From positions 1 through 64,000 of the forward strand of contig NZ_CP059577.1 in NCBI RefSeq assembly GCF_014109825.1: a DNA stretch of 64,000 nucleotides, in the 5' to 3' direction. The translations under genes and the position numbers were made by a program. The notes beneath the pieces are model-generated. The model was given only the letters and a program-made list of their open reading frames with translations. It did no database searches and had not been told where the DNA came from. The stretch is from Legionella sp. PC997 (lineage in GTDB: Bacteria; Pseudomonadota; Gammaproteobacteria; Legionellales; Legionellaceae). Below are positions 63,612 through 64,000 of the stretch, one piece after another (within the stretch, counting starts at the first letter, position 1; each line of letters begins with the position of its first letter).

Positions 63612-64000
63612 ATGATCAATTGTATGTCTTATGCAAAAATGGCGGAATTACTTTTGCTGGATGTCATGTCTAAAGCACAAATTCCAGGAATTTCTATTGC
63701 CTTTATAAGCAGTGATGGAATCATATCTACTCAAGAAAAAGGGCTTACAGATGGTTTCGGCCTTTTTGCAATACCTGTTGATCCACTCAAATATCCCTTT
63801 CATAAGTTGGGATTAGGAACTAAAGATGCTGTAGTTCTATTTGACGACACACTTTATTATGTGAATCAAACAACACAAAGCGTTCATCAAATACAGTTAA
63901 ATGAAAGTAATCAATCCTCATATCAAAAGTTACGAGAAAGTTGTACTGATACTTATAAATTGGCCAATTCTCAAGAATCTGAATTAATAACTACTCTAAC
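63612..64000 (+). CDS. Partial gene, hypothetical (possible beta-lactamase-like N-terminus)
   Basis: An open frame of at least 129 codons running off the window. ATG at 63612 or 63624. It begins MSYAKMAELLLLDVMSKAQ and then IPGISIAFISSDGIISTQE, which resembles the opening of class C beta-lactamase/esterase proteins (PG-x-S-x-A-x-I). The following part does not show the SxxK site within the visible sequence. A perfect TATAAT (63587-63592) upstream is a likely -10. Confidence 0.55.
   Translation, partial: MINCMSYAKMAELLLLDVMSKAQIPGISIAFISSDGIISTQEKGLTDGFGLFAIPVDPLKYPFHKLGLGTKDAVVLFDDTLYYVNQTTQSVHQIQLNESNQSSYQKLRESCTDTYKLANSQESELITTL

Noticed and set aside
1..64000. CRISPR arrays, tRNA or rRNA genes, phage structural genes
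   Set aside because: Looked for regular repeats, cloverleaf-type sequences and virion proteins; none seen.

Overview
This window looks like a conjugative plasmid or integrative conjugative element from an AT-rich gammaproteobacterium. Legionella or a close relative fits best. That assignment is an inference from gene content (F-type TraI/TraM, a YhiI-RbbA-YhhJ type ABC system, NhaA/PhaB/Usp/P-type ATPase cluster, several GGDEF proteins, FIST protein, DUF932 protein) and from base composition; no rRNA, tRNA or core housekeeping gene is present to prove it. I saw no CRISPR array.

Layout. 1-7.1 kb is the transfer end: a complete MobF/TraI relaxase-helicase with a C-terminal Toprim domain, a small membrane protein, a TraM-like DNA-binding protein, and an F-type oriT (hairpin plus nic-like sequence near 6990-7030). 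7.1-11.2 kb reads as the plasmid leading region: small proteins, a DUF932 protein and two divergent genes that share an inverted 24-bp leader. 11.2-17.4 kb holds three toxin-antitoxin modules (HigBA, DinJ-YafQ, MazEF), a helicase fused to a probable PD-(D/E)XK nuclease (candidate defence gene), and a serine recombinase with an extra C-terminal domain. 17.4-24.1 kb is a decay zone: a truncated methyltransferase copy, a dead IS91-type element, a dead IS3-type element, a GGDEF remnant, and two intact Hsp20-type chaperone genes.

24.4-38.9 kb carries export and signalling genes: an HlyD/RbbA-like/permease ABC operon, a diguanylate cyclase, a cation exchanger, a complete EmrAB-type efflux operon (outer-membrane factor, MarR regulator, fusion protein, MFS pump) with a SlyA-like operator, and a FIST sensor. 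38.9-51.3 kb is an ion-homeostasis/stress operon read leftward (nhaA, phaB, usp, P-type ATPase) that has been split by a 6.7-kb Tn3-family transposon. The transposon (38-bp inverted repeats, apparent 7-bp target duplication) sits in the usp gene and carries a heavy-metal P-type ATPase and a DUF302 protein. 51.6-55 kb has a methyltransferase, a receiver domain and two damaged c-di-GMP synthase genes.

55-63.4 kb is an antibiotic-resistance-like operon with overlapping genes: ABC-F ATPase, ABC exporter, AadA-like nucleotidyltransferase, GrpB-GNAT fusion, triple-GNAT protein, DUF1653 protein and an AAA ATPase, followed by a MerR-TipAS regulator. It is preceded by a leader with two tiny ORFs and a terminator-like hairpin, suggesting ribosome-mediated attenuation. 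The last gene (from 63.6 kb) runs off the window.
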